Assembly (NCBI GenBank): GCA_026702615.1
Contig: JAPPBY010000020.1
Coordinates: 62,001-126,000 of the forward strand
DNA length: 64,000 nucleotides
From: Chloroflexota bacterium
Lineage (GTDB): Bacteria > Chloroflexota > Dehalococcoidia > Tepidiformales > Tepidiformaceae
Direction: 5' to 3'
Below the pieces are notes generated by a model. That model did no database searches and was not told the DNA's origin. It saw only the letters and a list, made by a program, of their open reading frames with translations. Within the stretch, counting starts at the first letter, position 1. Every line of letters starts with the position of its first letter. This document shows, piece by piece, positions 56,579 through 64,000 of the stretch. Both the position numbers and the translations under genes were made by a program.

Positions 56579-59500
56579 ATGACAAGCTTCGCCTCCCTCC
56601 TCCGGATCGTCGCCCAGCGAAGCCTCGCCAACTGGCGGCTGCTCGCCACCGTCATCTTCGGCATGGTGCTCGCCTCCGCCCTCATGTCGAGCGTCATCCT
56701 CTACTCCGACGCCGTGCGCGACCTCGGCCTCAGTTTCACCCTCCGCCAGCAGGACCCCCTCGAACTCGACCTCAAGGTCGTCAGCAACAGCCAGCCGGGC
56801 GAACCCGACATCTACCGGGAACGGCGCGACACCACCTTCTCGCTGCTGCGGCGCTACGGCGGGGGCATCATCGAGGACACGGGGCTCTACGCGCGCACCT
56901 CCACCTTCTTCCTGGCCGAGCCCGGCGTCCCCATCGACTACGACGACGACCTGCGCGCCCGCGCTCACTTCCTCTTCTTCTCCGATGTCGAGGAACACGT
57001 GACCCTCGTCGAGGGAGCCGCTCCCACCCCCACGCCCCCCACCACCGACGTTTTCCAGCGCCCCAGCATCGAGGTCTGGATGAGCGCCACCGCCGCCCGC
57101 GGCCTCGGCGTCGGCCCGGGCGAAACCTTCGACCTTCAACCCTTCTGGCGCGAGGACGTCGATCCCGTGGAGATCACGATCGTCGGGCTCGTCGAGCCGA
57201 ACGATCCCGAGGAGGAGTACTGGTTCGGCAACGCCCACCGCCTCGTGGTCGACACCACGCGCTGGCCGACGTTCCCCTTCATCATCGACGAGCGCACGTT
57301 TGTTGAGGTGATCGCCCCCTACCTGCCGTCCATCGACGGCACCTTCGAGACCTTCGCCTTCATCGACACCGAGCGGGTCAACAGCCGCAACGCGGAGCGC
57401 TACGAACGCAACCTGCGCGCCCTCGACCGCGCGATCCGAGCGGAGCTCGAGCTGTCCGTGCTCCGCACAGAGCTGCCCGACGTCATCTTCGAGTACCAGG
57501 AGAAGCTGTTCTTCACGCGGCTGCCGCTCTTCGCGCTCATGCTCCTCATCGTCGGCATCGCCCTCTACTACCTGGTGCTGGTGGCGACGATGCTGGTCGA
57601 GCGCCAGGCGGGCGAGATCGCGCTCCTCAAGAGCCGCGGCGCAGGCCTCGGCCAGATCATGACGGTCTACCTGGTCGAGGGGTCGGCGCTCACGATCTTC
57701 GCAGTCGTTCTCGGACCGCTCGTGGCCGCCGGCGTGATCCGCCTGCTCGGCCCCACGCCGCCCTTCGCCGACCTGAGCCAGGGCGATCTGCTGAGCGTCA
57801 CGCTCACCGCCGAGGCCTTCGGCATGGCCGCGCTCGGGGCCGTGCTCGCCCTCGTCGCCCTCCTCTGGCCCGCCTACCGCGCCTCCGGGGCGAGCGTGGT
57901 GCACTACAAGCAGAGCCTCGCCCGTCCCCCGAAGCAGCCCCTCTTTCTGCGCTACTACCTCGACCTGGTGCTCGTGGGCGTGGGCGCCTTCCTCTTCTAC
58001 CAGCTGCGCCAGCGCGGCTCGCTCGTGACCGAGAACCTCTTCGGCGACCTCTCCGCCGACCCGCTCCTCCTCGTCTCACCGGCGCTCTTCACGCTCATGA
58101 TCGCGCTCGTCTTCCTGCGCCTCTTCCCGGTCGTGCTGCGCGTGGCCTCGTGGGCGCTGCGCGGTCTGAGCGGGGCCACCATCCTGCTCGGCCTCTGGCG
58201 CATGGTGCGGAGCCCGCTCCACTACAGCCGCCTCATCCTCCTGCTCCTGCTGGCGACCTCCGTGGGCATGTTTGCCGCGGGATTCCGGGCCACGCTCGAC
58301 CGCAGCTTCGAGGACCGCGCCGCCTACGAGGCGGGCGCTCCGGGCCGCGTGGTCGATATCCGCACGCCCTCGCGCCTCTCCCCGGAGCGGATGGAGGAGT
58401 TCTTCGAGTCGATGGACGGTCTCGGCGAGGCCAGCGCCGCCGCGCGTATGGAGGTCTCCTACGTGCCCACCGCCGCCCGCTCCGTCTCCGCCCAGCTCCT
58501 TGGCGTCGGCGAGAACTTTGCCGACGTCGCCTTCTGGCGGAACGACTTCGGCGGTGACCTCCCCTCGCTCCTCGCCGGCCTCCAGCCCGGCGAGGACGCG
58601 GAGTTGCCCGACGGCGCCGTCGTGCCCGCCGGCTCCCGCGCCCTCGGCATCTGGACCCGCATCTCCCTCCCCGGCAACGCCGCCCGCCCCGGCATCCGCG
58701 TGCGCGACGGGAACGGCCTCCTCTACGAGTACCTGTTCGTGAGCGACCCGGTCGAGGAAGACGACGGCTGGCTTCTCTACGTTGTCGACCTCACCCGCCC
58801 CTTCAACCCCCGCAACAGCCCGCCCGACCTGACCGGCGAGCTCGAAGTCGAATCCGTCTTCCTCAGCGTCCGCCGCTTCGCCGCCGCCCCCGGCCGGGTG
58901 ACCGCCGTGCTCGACAACCTCGTCGCTTACCCCGAGGGCGGGGACCGCGACGACGCCGTCACCATCGAGCCCTTCGAGTCGCTCGACCGCTACCAGTCGA
59001 TCACCGGCGCCTCGGGGTCGGCGCAAACGACGATCACGCGCGCCGAGGTCGACAACGACCGGGGACGCTACGCCGCCCAGGTCAGCTTCAACTACGACAG
59101 CTTCTCCGTGACCGCGGTGGGGCTGCGCCTGCGCCGCTCCCCCGAGCCCCTGCCCGTGCTCGCCAGCGAGTCGTTCCTCGACGCTACCGGCGTCGCCCCG
59201 GGCGATACCTTCCCCCTGCGCGTGAACCGTCAGGTGCTGACGGCGCGCGTCGCCGGCTCGTTCGAGCTCTTCCCCGGCTACTACCCCGGCGGCCGCGACC
59301 ACTTGCTCGTCGCCGACCTGCCCACGCTGCGGGGCGCGGGCGCGGGCATCCCGCGCGTGGCCGGCGGCATCACGCCGAACGAGGTCTGGCTGGGCACCGT
59401 CGAGGGGGTCGAGCTCACGCCCGAGTGGCTCGAGGAGCAGGGCATCCGCGCCGGCCAGGTCCACGACGAAGCCGCCCTCTTCGCCCTCGAGTCCTCCGAC

Positions 59501-59941
59501 CCGCTCGTCGCCGCCAGCTGGGAAGGCATCCTCTTCCTCTCCTTCGGCGCGGTCCTGCTGCTCACGGCCCTCGGCTTCATCGTCTTCTCCTACCTGGCCG
59601 CGCAGACGCGCTCGCTGGAGTTCGCCATCCTCCGCACGATGGGCTTCTCCGGGCGCCAGATCGTGGGGGTGGTCGGGTTCGAGCAGCTCTTCGTGATCGT
59701 CGCCGGGGTAGCCGCCGGCACCGCCCTCGGCTTCCCCCTGGGACGCCTCATGATCGGCGCCCTCGCCCTCACCGAGGACGGCAGCGACGTGGTCCCGCCC
59801 CTCCTTTCGCAGGTAAGCTGGGAGACCGTGCTCTCCGTTTACGGCCTGCTCGCGCTCGTTTTCATCGCCACCGTGGCCGCCCTGGCGCGGCTCTACTCGC
59901 GGCTGGCCCTGCACCGCGCCCTGCGCATCGGCGAGCTTTAG
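56579..59941 (+). CDS. Giant FtsX-like ABC transporter permease (1120 aa)
   Basis: Paralogue of the divergent permease with the same duplicated plan: an N-terminal TM helix (LLATVIFGMVLASALMSSVILYSDAV), an extracytoplasmic domain, a TM block including LPLFALMLLIVGIALYYLVLVATMLVERQAGEIALLKSRGA, a second extracytoplasmic domain and a C-terminal FtsX domain (LTALGFIVFSYLAAQTRSLEFAILRTMGFSGRQIVGVVGFEQLFVI). First gene of an operon with two ATPases (9-nt gap to the first). Substrate unknown; the LolCDE/MacB relatives export lipoproteins, peptides or lipids. Confidence 0.92.
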   Translation: MTSFASLLRIVAQRSLANWRLLATVIFGMVLASALMSSVILYSDAVRDLGLSFTLRQQDPLELDLKVVSNSQPGEPDIYRERRDTTFSLLRRYGGGIIEDTGLYARTSTFFLAEPGVPIDYDDDLRARAHFLFFSDVEEHVTLVEGAAPTPTPPTTDVFQRPSIEVWMSATAARGLGVGPGETFDLQPFWREDVDPVEITIVGLVEPNDPEEEYWFGNAHRLVVDTTRWPTFPFIIDERTFVEVIAPYLPSIDGTFETFAFIDTERVNSRNAERYERNLRALDRAIRAELELSVLRTELPDVIFEYQEKLFFTRLPLFALMLLIVGIALYYLVLVATMLVERQAGEIALLKSRGAGLGQIMTVYLVEGSALTIFAVVLGPLVAAGVIRLLGPTPPFADLSQGDLLSVTLTAEAFGMAALGAVLALVALLWPAYRASGASVVHYKQSLARPPKQPLFLRYYLDLVLVGVGAFLFYQLRQRGSLVTENLFGDLSADPLLLVSPALFTLMIALVFLRLFPVVLRVASWALRGLSGATILLGLWRMVRSPLHYSRLILLLLLATSVGMFAAGFRATLDRSFEDRAAYEAGAPGRVVDIRTPSRLSPERMEEFFESMDGLGEASAAARMEVSYVPTAARSVSAQLLGVGENFADVAFWRNDFGGDLPSLLAGLQPGEDAELPDGAVVPAGSRALGIWTRISLPGNAARPGIRVRDGNGLLYEYLFVSDPVEEDDGWLLYVVDLTRPFNPRNSPPDLTGELEVESVFLSVRRFAAAPGRVTAVLDNLVAYPEGGDRDDAVTIEPFESLDRYQSITGASGSAQTTITRAEVDNDRGRYAAQVSFNYDSFSVTAVGLRLRRSPEPLPVLASESFLDATGVAPGDTFPLRVNRQVLTARVAGSFELFPGYYPGGRDHLLVADLPTLRGAGAGIPRVAGGITPNEVWLGTVEGVELTPEWLEEQGIRAGQVHDEAALFALESSDPLVAASWEGILFLSFGAVLLLTALGFIVFSYLAAQTRSLEFAILRTMGFSGRQIVGVVGFEQLFVIVAGVAAGTALGFPLGRLMIGALALTEDGSDVVPPLLSQVSWETVLSVYGLLALVFIATVAALARLYSRLALHRALRIGEL

Positions 59942-59950
59942 GACGGCCGC

Positions 59951-60868
59951 ATGACCACCTTCCCCGACACCGAAACCGAGGCCCCTCCCTACATCGTCTG
60001 CGAGGACCTCTTCAAGATTCACAAGAGCGACGAGCTCGAGGTTGTCGCCCTGCGCGGGCTCGACCTGAAGGTGCGCGGGGGCGAGCTGATGGCGATCGTC
60101 GGCGCTTCCGGCTCCGGCAAGAGCACCCTGCTCAACATCCTCGCCGGGCTCGATCAGCCCAGCGCCGGCCGCGCCTTCGTCGGCGGACGCGACCTCCTCA
60201 CCATGACCGAGGCCGAGATGGTGAGCTACCGCCGCAAGGACGTCGGCTTCATCTGGCAGCAGACGGGGCGCAACCTCATCCCCTACCTCTCCGCCACGCA
60301 GAACGTCGAGCTGCCCCTCATGCTCGACGGCGTCGAGGCCGGGGCAGCCCGCGAGCGCGCCGACGAGCTCCTCGAAGCGGTGAGCCTGACGCACCGGCGC
60401 GAGCACCACCCCGAGCAGCTCTCGGGCGGAGAGCAGCAGCGCGTCTCCATCGCCGTCGCGCTCGCCAACCAGCCGCCCCTCCTCCTCGCCGACGAGCCTA
60501 CCGGCGAGCTCGACGCCATCGGGGCCGACAGCGTCTACGAGGTGCTCGGCGACCTGAACGCTCGCTACGGCGTCACCGTCATCATCGTCACCCACGACCC
60601 CGAGATCGCCTCGCGCGTGAACCGCGTCGTCGCCATCCGCGACGGGCGCACGAGCATGGAGATCTTCCGCCGAGTGGAGCAGACAGGCGGCGTCACGCAT
60701 GTCGTCCACGACGAGTACGTGCTCGTCGATTCCGCCGGACGCCTGCAGGTGCCGCGCGAGTTCCTCGACCGCCTCAGCATCAGCGAGCGGGCCAAGCTCT
60801 TCCTGGGCGAAGGGCGCGTCGAGGTGCTGCCCGACCGCGTCCACCGCGTCGGCGGGGAGGACGCCTGA
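59951..60868 (+). CDS. ABC transporter ATP-binding protein with C-terminal AbrB-like tail
   Basis: 305 aa MacB/LolD-type ATPase. Walker A GASGSGKSTLLNILAG, Q-loop WQQTGRNLIPYLSATQNVELPL, signature LSGGEQQRVSIAVAL, Walker B LLLADEPTGELD, H-loop IIVTHDPEIA. The family normally ends near residue 225; here a 75-residue tail includes YVLVDSAGRLQVPREFLDRLSISERAKL, which resembles a MazE/AbrB swapped-hairpin half and may mediate dimerisation. Q-loop Trp-Gln-Gln replaces the usual Phe-Gln. Confidence 0.94.
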   Translation: MTTFPDTETEAPPYIVCEDLFKIHKSDELEVVALRGLDLKVRGGELMAIVGASGSGKSTLLNILAGLDQPSAGRAFVGGRDLLTMTEAEMVSYRRKDVGFIWQQTGRNLIPYLSATQNVELPLMLDGVEAGAARERADELLEAVSLTHRREHHPEQLSGGEQQRVSIAVALANQPPLLLADEPTGELDAIGADSVYEVLGDLNARYGVTVIIVTHDPEIASRVNRVVAIRDGRTSMEIFRRVEQTGGVTHVVHDEYVLVDSAGRLQVPREFLDRLSISERAKLFLGEGRVEVLPDRVHRVGGEDA

Positions 60869-61761
60869 TGGCCGGGGCGGCAGTCGAGCTGCGCAACGTC
60901 TCCCGCCTCTTCGAGCTGGGCTCGGAGGAGGTCTGGGCCGTGCGCGACATCAGCCTCAGCGTCGAGCCGGGCGAGTTCCTCGCCCTCATCGGACGCTCCG
61001 GCTCGGGCAAGACGACCCTGCTCAACACCATCGCCGGCCTCGATCGCCCCACCGACGGGGAGGTCGAGATCGACGGCGAGCGCGTCGATACGATGAGCGA
61101 GGCGGAGCTGATCGCGCTCCGCCGCCAGAAGCTCGGCTTCATCTTCCAGTCGTTCGGCCTCCTCCCGCTCCTCTCGGCCCAGGAGAACGTGGAACTGCCC
61201 CTGCGCATCGCCGGCGTGCACCGCGACCGCCCCTCCCGCGCCCGCGAAGTGCTGGAGCTGGTCGGCCTCGAGCGGCGCGCCCACCACCGCCCCTACGAAC
61301 TCTCCGGCGGCGAGCAGCAGCGCGTCGCCATCGCCCGCGCGCTGGTGACCGAGCCCACGCTCGTGCTCGCTGACGAGCCCACGGGCGAGCTTGATTCCGC
61401 CACCGCCACCGCCGTCTTCACCCTCATCCGCGACATCTGCCGCGAGCGCGGCGTCTCCATCATCACCTGCACGCACGACCGGCTCGTGATGGAGATGGCG
61501 AGCCGCGTCGAGGAGTTGGAGGACGGCCATCTCGTGACCGGCCACCGGGGCGACGTCTGGGGCCGGGTGCAGTCGCGCGAACGCACCCCCTTCGAGGCGC
61601 CCGCGGGCGAGGACGAGGCCAGCCAGTCCCTCCCCTCCCTCATCGGCGCCGACACCCGCAACTTCGGCGTGGCCGACACCGAACCCGAGCCGGAACCCGA
61701 GCCCGAGGAACCCGAAGAGGTCGACGACATCCCCGAGGACCGCTGGGCGCGCCCTACGTAG
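60868..61761 (+). CDS. ABC transporter ATP-binding protein, MacB/LolD type
   Basis: 297 aa, start overlapping the previous stop (TGATG). Walker A GRSGSGKTTLLNTIAG, Q-loop FIFQSFGLLPLLSAQENVELPL, signature LSGGEQQRVAIARAL, Walker B LVLADEPTGELDS, H-loop ITCTHDRLV. After residue 225 comes an acidic, disordered tail with EPEPEPEPEEPEE. With its partner it could form a heterodimer energising one or both permeases. Confidence 0.94.
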   Translation: MAGAAVELRNVSRLFELGSEEVWAVRDISLSVEPGEFLALIGRSGSGKTTLLNTIAGLDRPTDGEVEIDGERVDTMSEAELIALRRQKLGFIFQSFGLLPLLSAQENVELPLRIAGVHRDRPSRAREVLELVGLERRAHHRPYELSGGEQQRVAIARALVTEPTLVLADEPTGELDSATATAVFTLIRDICRERGVSIITCTHDRLVMEMASRVEELEDGHLVTGHRGDVWGRVQSRERTPFEAPAGEDEASQSLPSLIGADTRNFGVADTEPEPEPEPEEPEEVDDIPEDRWARPT

Positions 61762-61768
61762 CGCCGCC

Positions 61769-61796
61769 TTGACACTTACTTGACACCATATACGGT
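61769..61796 (+). promoter_or_regulatory. Promoter of the second hicAB pair
   Basis: TTGACA, 16-bp spacer, TACGGT, with a second TTGACA 11 bp further on. The -10 lies inside the palindromic operator. Confidence 0.6.
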
Positions 61797-61800
61797 GTCA
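61781..61800. promoter_or_regulatory. Palindromic operator of the second hicAB pair
   Basis: TGACACC-n6-GGTGTCA, perfect 7-6-7 inverted repeat covering the -10. It has the same geometry but a different sequence from the first hicAB operator, fitting HicB autorepression with separate specificity. Confidence 0.75.
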
Positions 61801-61814
61801 GCCACGCTGGTTCT

Positions 61815-62048
61815 GTGCGAACGCTCGCGGAGCTGAGGGCTCTCCGCCAACGAGCAGGGAACCTCCGTTCTCGGGAACTCTTCTCGCTCCTCGAGGAACA
61901 GGGCTATGCGCGGGAGCGAACCACCGGGGGTCACCACATCTATACCCGTACCGGGGCACGACGCCCCATCGTCGTGCCGGACCGGATCCGCACAGCGAAT
62001 ACAGTTCGTGGCGTTATCAACAGGCTAATTCGAGAACTGGAGGACTGA
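61815..62048 (+). CDS. hicA: HicA family mRNA interferase toxin (second locus)
   Basis: 77 aa. The catalytic His is in RTTGGHHIYTRTG, with ELFSLLEEQGYARE before and TANTVRGVINRLI after, as in HicA. GTG start. Directly followed by its antitoxin with one base between. Low similarity to the first HicA, so the two loci are unlikely to be a recent duplication. Confidence 0.85.
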   Translation: MRTLAELRALRQRAGNLRSRELFSLLEEQGYARERTTGGHHIYTRTGARRPIVVPDRIRTANTVRGVINRLIRELED

Positions 62049-62049
62049 T

Positions 62050-62424
62050 ATGCAAACCGCCGACTACCTCGAACTCCCTTATCACCGCGTCATCCAACCG
62101 GACGAGGGCGGGTATTGGTCCGCCCATGTCCTGGAGCTCGACGGGGTCTTCAGCGAAGGCGAGAGCGCTGCCCAGGCGGCGGAAAACCTGAACGTCGCGA
62201 TGGGCCTCTGGATTGACCATGAACTCGCCGAGGGGCACCCGATCCCCAGTCCGTGGGGCGCCAACCGTTCTGGCGAAGTCCGCCTTCGCCTGCCCAGGTC
62301 GCTTCACGCCAGCGCCGCCCTGCGCGCCAAGATCGAAGGAGTCTCGCTGAACTACCTGATCGCCACTGCCCTCACGACCTACCTGACGCAATCCACTGCG
62401 TCGTCAGAGAGGGCTGCCAGCTAG
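62050..62424 (+). CDS. hicB: HicB family antitoxin (second locus)
   Basis: 124 aa. HicB fold (LPYHRVIQPDEGGYWSAHVLELDGVFSEGESAAQAAENLNVAMGLWID) plus a C-terminal DNA-binding segment RLPRSLHASAALRAKIEGVSLNYLIATALTTYL of ribbon-helix-helix type. Neutralises HicA and probably binds the palindrome upstream. ATG one base after the hicA stop. Both members are intact. Confidence 0.88.
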   Translation: MQTADYLELPYHRVIQPDEGGYWSAHVLELDGVFSEGESAAQAAENLNVAMGLWIDHELAEGHPIPSPWGANRSGEVRLRLPRSLHASAALRAKIEGVSLNYLIATALTTYLTQSTASSERAAS

Positions 62425-62433
62425 AACCCGTCG

Positions 62434-62733
62434 TCATGCCTCCCCCACCCGTCGACGGTCGTCCGTGAGCTCGCGCTTCAGGTAGAGGCACGTCGCCTCC
62501 AGCGACTCCACCTTCGCGGAGCTGACCAGCTCCCACCCCTCCATCCCCAGCGTGCCCAGAATCCAGGTGGTCCTGACCAGCTCGGAATTGAAGTGGACGG
62601 ACGTCTCCGTCTGACCCGTGGCCCGGTCGCCGTACCGCTCCAGGCTTGCCTCGTCCTGCGCGTGGCTGAACAGGATCCAGCGCCGCGACGGCTGCTCGTC
62701 GGTCAGGTACAGCAGCGCGTATTCCCACTGCAT
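62434..62733 (-). CDS. Small unknown protein (99 aa), DUF4177-like
   Basis: MQWEYALLYLTDEQPSRRW, then an insert, then TWILGTLGMEGWELVSSAKVESLEATCLYLKREL; the WEY start and GWELV core followed by YLKR are the DUF4177 pattern. ATG 62733 replaces the track start 11 codons upstream because the family begins at WEY; TACCAT ends 9 nt before it. Function unknown. Confidence 0.75.
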   Translation of the reverse strand: MQWEYALLYLTDEQPSRRWILFSHAQDEASLERYGDRATGQTETSVHFNSELVRTTWILGTLGMEGWELVSSAKVESLEATCLYLKRELTDDRRRVGEA

Positions 62734-62763
62734 CGCCCCGGCATGGTACTCGCGCCCGCAACC

Positions 62764-62913
62764 CACTCAGCCGCGCGGCCCCGCGACGCATCACTCAGGC
62801 GGCGAAGCCGCCGCTCTCCTCAGCCGCGCATCGCGAGCGCGCAGCGGTCGAGCGCACGAATCCATGGCGGCGCTCTCCTCTTTACTCAGCGAGCGAAGCG
62901 AGCGCTCTCCTCC
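62764..62913. repeat. Array of CTCAG-type hairpin modules (4 units)
   Basis: Unit 2 is GGCGGC-GAA-GCCGCC; unit 1 is degenerate; unit 3 is the long variant with GCGCGCAGCGGTCGAGCGCA, shared with the array at 56411; unit 4 is GCGAGCGAAGCGAGCG, nearly the same as the single unit before folE. It fills the space upstream of the gene at 62928 and ends 2 nt before its TTACACT -10 region. Confidence 0.8.
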
Positions 62914-62915
62914 GT

Positions 62916-62921
62916 TACACT
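62916..62921 (+). promoter_or_regulatory. -10 box for the SCP2-like gene (leaderless)
   Basis: TACACT ends 6 nt before the ATG at 62928, immediately after the repeat array. Confidence 0.55.
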
Positions 62922-62927
62922 CTCCCC

Positions 62928-63350
62928 ATGCCCGTTTTCCCCTCCACCGAGTGGTTCCAGGAAGCCGCCGACCGCCTCAACGCCTCTGACAGCTTCGAGC
63001 GGCTCGGCTCCTGCGACGCCGAGGTCGGCGTGCGCGTCGGCGACCGCTGCTTCGCCATCACCTTCGACGCCTTCGCCATCACGGACGTGGCCGAGGTGCC
63101 CTGCGACGCGCCCGGCGACCTCGACTTCATCCTCCTGCAGTCGCCCGACCAGTGGCGGGCCATGCTCGAGAACATCAAGACGAACGGCGCCGCCGACGCG
63201 CTCTTCACGCTGAACTCGCTCGACCTGCAGCACAGCGACGGCCTCGCCACGGGCGAGGACTACACTCGGCGCGACCTCTTCTACCGCTTCAACCAGACCT
63301 TCCAGGAGTACTTCGACATGTCCGCGGAGATGGACACGACGTACGCCTAG
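62928..63350 (+). CDS. SCP2 sterol-transfer-like small protein
   Basis: 140 aa. Segments SDSFERLGSCDAEVGVRVGDRCFAITFDAFAITDVAEV, DLDFILLQSPDQWRAMLENI and LTLNSLDLQHSDG-like LFTLNSLDLQHSDGLATGEDYTRRDLFYRFNQTFQEYFD follow the order seen in SCP2-fold lipid-binding proteins, but the match is only by eye. Cytosolic. Its 3' end overlaps the convergent neighbour by 4 nt. Confidence 0.6.
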   Translation: MPVFPSTEWFQEAADRLNASDSFERLGSCDAEVGVRVGDRCFAITFDAFAITDVAEVPCDAPGDLDFILLQSPDQWRAMLENIKTNGAADALFTLNSLDLQHSDGLATGEDYTRRDLFYRFNQTFQEYFDMSAEMDTTYA

Positions 63351-63877
63351 CGCCGCGCCCGGCGGTGCCAGCGCCGCCCGCGACCCGACCCGCCGTGCCG
63401 TCCCGTTGCGGGCTGCGGCGTGGCCACGGCGATGGCCGCGGCTCCTTCCTCGATGAGGGGATGGAGCACCGTCATCGCGCGGGCGACTTCGCCCGAGACT
63501 TCGTGCGCGAGCTCCGTCGTGAGGCGGTCGAAGGGGAAGGGGTGGTGCAGCCGCCGCCAGGTCGAGGTCCACTCCTCCAACTCCCAGTCGGGGCCCAGCT
63601 CCCCGAGGACGTCGGCGGCGTTCGCCGCCAGCAGCTCGACCCAGGCGTCGTTCGCCTCGATCGGCCCCTCGAAGTGCAGCCCCGCCTCCACAACGCCCCG
63701 TCCCATCTGCGGCTGCAGCTCGAAGTGGACGTGCGGGTTGCCGAAGTGCATCTGCAGCATCGTCCAGCGCACGCGCCGCTCGGGCTGGGGGATGGCCGCC
63801 GGGAGCTGCGTCAGGATCTGGTCCTCGCAGAAGTACACGAACTCGCGCGCCTTGAGGGAGCCGTCCCGCTTCGGCAT
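63347..63877 (-). CDS. Unknown protein (176 aa)
   Basis: Segments EDQILTQLPAAIPQPERRVRWTMLQMHFGNPHVHFELQPQMGRGVVEAGLHFEGPIEANDAWVELLAANAADVLGELGPDWELEEW suggest an alpha/beta fold; the C-terminus is a basic, disordered RHGGSGRGRRWHRRARR tail. No family recognised. ATG preceded by TACAGT ending 7 nt upstream, another leaderless arrangement. Confidence 0.7.
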   Translation of the reverse strand: MPKRDGSLKAREFVYFCEDQILTQLPAAIPQPERRVRWTMLQMHFGNPHVHFELQPQMGRGVVEAGLHFEGPIEANDAWVELLAANAADVLGELGPDWELEEWTSTWRRLHHPFPFDRLTTELAHEVSGEVARAMTVLHPLIEEGAAAIAVATPQPATGRHGGSGRGRRWHRRARR

Positions 63878-63884
63878 CGCCCCA

Positions 63885-63890
63885 ACTGTA
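63885..63890 (-). promoter_or_regulatory. -10 box of the 176-aa gene (leaderless)
   Basis: TACAGT on the minus strand ends 7 nt before the ATG at 63877. Confidence 0.5.
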
Positions 63891-63914
63891 AGCGAACGTG
63901 ACCGCCCGGCGGTC

Positions 63915-63920
63915 TACACT
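63915..63920 (+). promoter_or_regulatory. -10 box for the gene at the right edge
   Basis: TACACT ends 8 nt before the GTG at 63929. Confidence 0.5.
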
Positions 63921-63928
63921 GCCACCGA

Positions 63929-64000
63929 GTGAGCACCGCGCCCGACACCGACCCCACCAGCGCCCCCACGAGCGCCGACACCGGCGGCGGGGCCACTATC
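63929..64000 (+). CDS. Start of an unknown gene, cut by the window edge
   Basis: Twenty-four codons are visible: VSTAPDTDPTSAPTSADTG and on, a Thr/Ser/Pro/Ala-rich N-terminus. The GTG and the -10 box eight nt upstream suggest a true start. Too short to classify. Confidence 0.5.
   Translation, partial: MSTAPDTDPTSAPTSADTGGGATI

Noticed and set aside
58076-60844. 922-aa minus-strand ORF
   Set aside because: Antisense shadow of the permease and ATPase genes.
1-64000. Insertion sequences or transposases
   Set aside because: No transposase motif, DDE-type frame or terminal inverted repeats with target duplication were seen.

Overview
The window is GC-rich chromosomal DNA, densely packed with mostly housekeeping genes. 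My best guess is a member of the Chloroflexota, possibly Dehalococcoidia-like; a deep Actinomycetota lineage is the main alternative. The reasons are the gene content (about 1100-residue FtsX-type permeases, secreted NHL propellers, an ECF sigma with a DUF5667-like partner, a GlnR-type regulator, LLM-class flavoenzyme) and the many start codons lying 6-8 nt after a TANNNT hexamer, i.e. leaderless mRNAs. No 16S gene is present to settle it.

Left part (1-12 kb): a truncated ammonium transporter; purM; an inferred operon folE / GNAT-like / MshA-like glycosyltransferase / PIG-L deacetylase; a metallo-beta-lactamase-fold hydrolase; a hicAB toxin-antitoxin pair; two tiny membrane proteins; an LLM-class oxidoreductase; a large protein with a degenerate PP2C-like domain, one membrane helix and a propeller-like C-terminus; and rlmB.

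12-30 kb: a secreted subtilisin-like protease, an ECF sigma factor with a membrane partner, pyrG, clpS, a GlnR-like regulator, a LysM protein, radC, a HAD hydrolase, moaC, lysA, an SRPBCC/epimerase pair and ridA. Between these sit isolated phage-morphogenesis-like genes: a portal protein, an adaptor-like protein and possibly a small-terminase-like protein. They have no other phage genes around them.

29.7-36.5 kb is a typical origin-proximal block on the minus strand: rpmH (absent from the ORF track), rnpA, yidD, then a gene-poor stretch with three perfect parS sites, then a PQQ-propeller lipoprotein, yidC, jag, a PfkB kinase, parA and parB. dnaA is not in the window.

36.5-52.9 kb: a lytic transglycosylase, alr, a methyltransferase operon with an M23 peptidase, a DUF302 protein, tRNA-Pro(CGG), an SDR enzyme, three tandem overlapping secreted NHL-propeller paralogues and two other envelope-type proteins. 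53-62 kb: an ABC export system with two divergent giant FtsX-type permeases and two ATPases. The right end holds a second hicAB pair and small unknown genes.

Signals not explained by the genes: (1) the leaderless promoter layout at about 14 genes; (2) a family of short intergenic hairpin modules bounded by CACTCAG and GCTCTCCT, arrayed at four places and often touching a promoter; (3) GlnR-box-like repeats before amt and before the GlnR-like gene itself; (4) dispersed phage structural genes.
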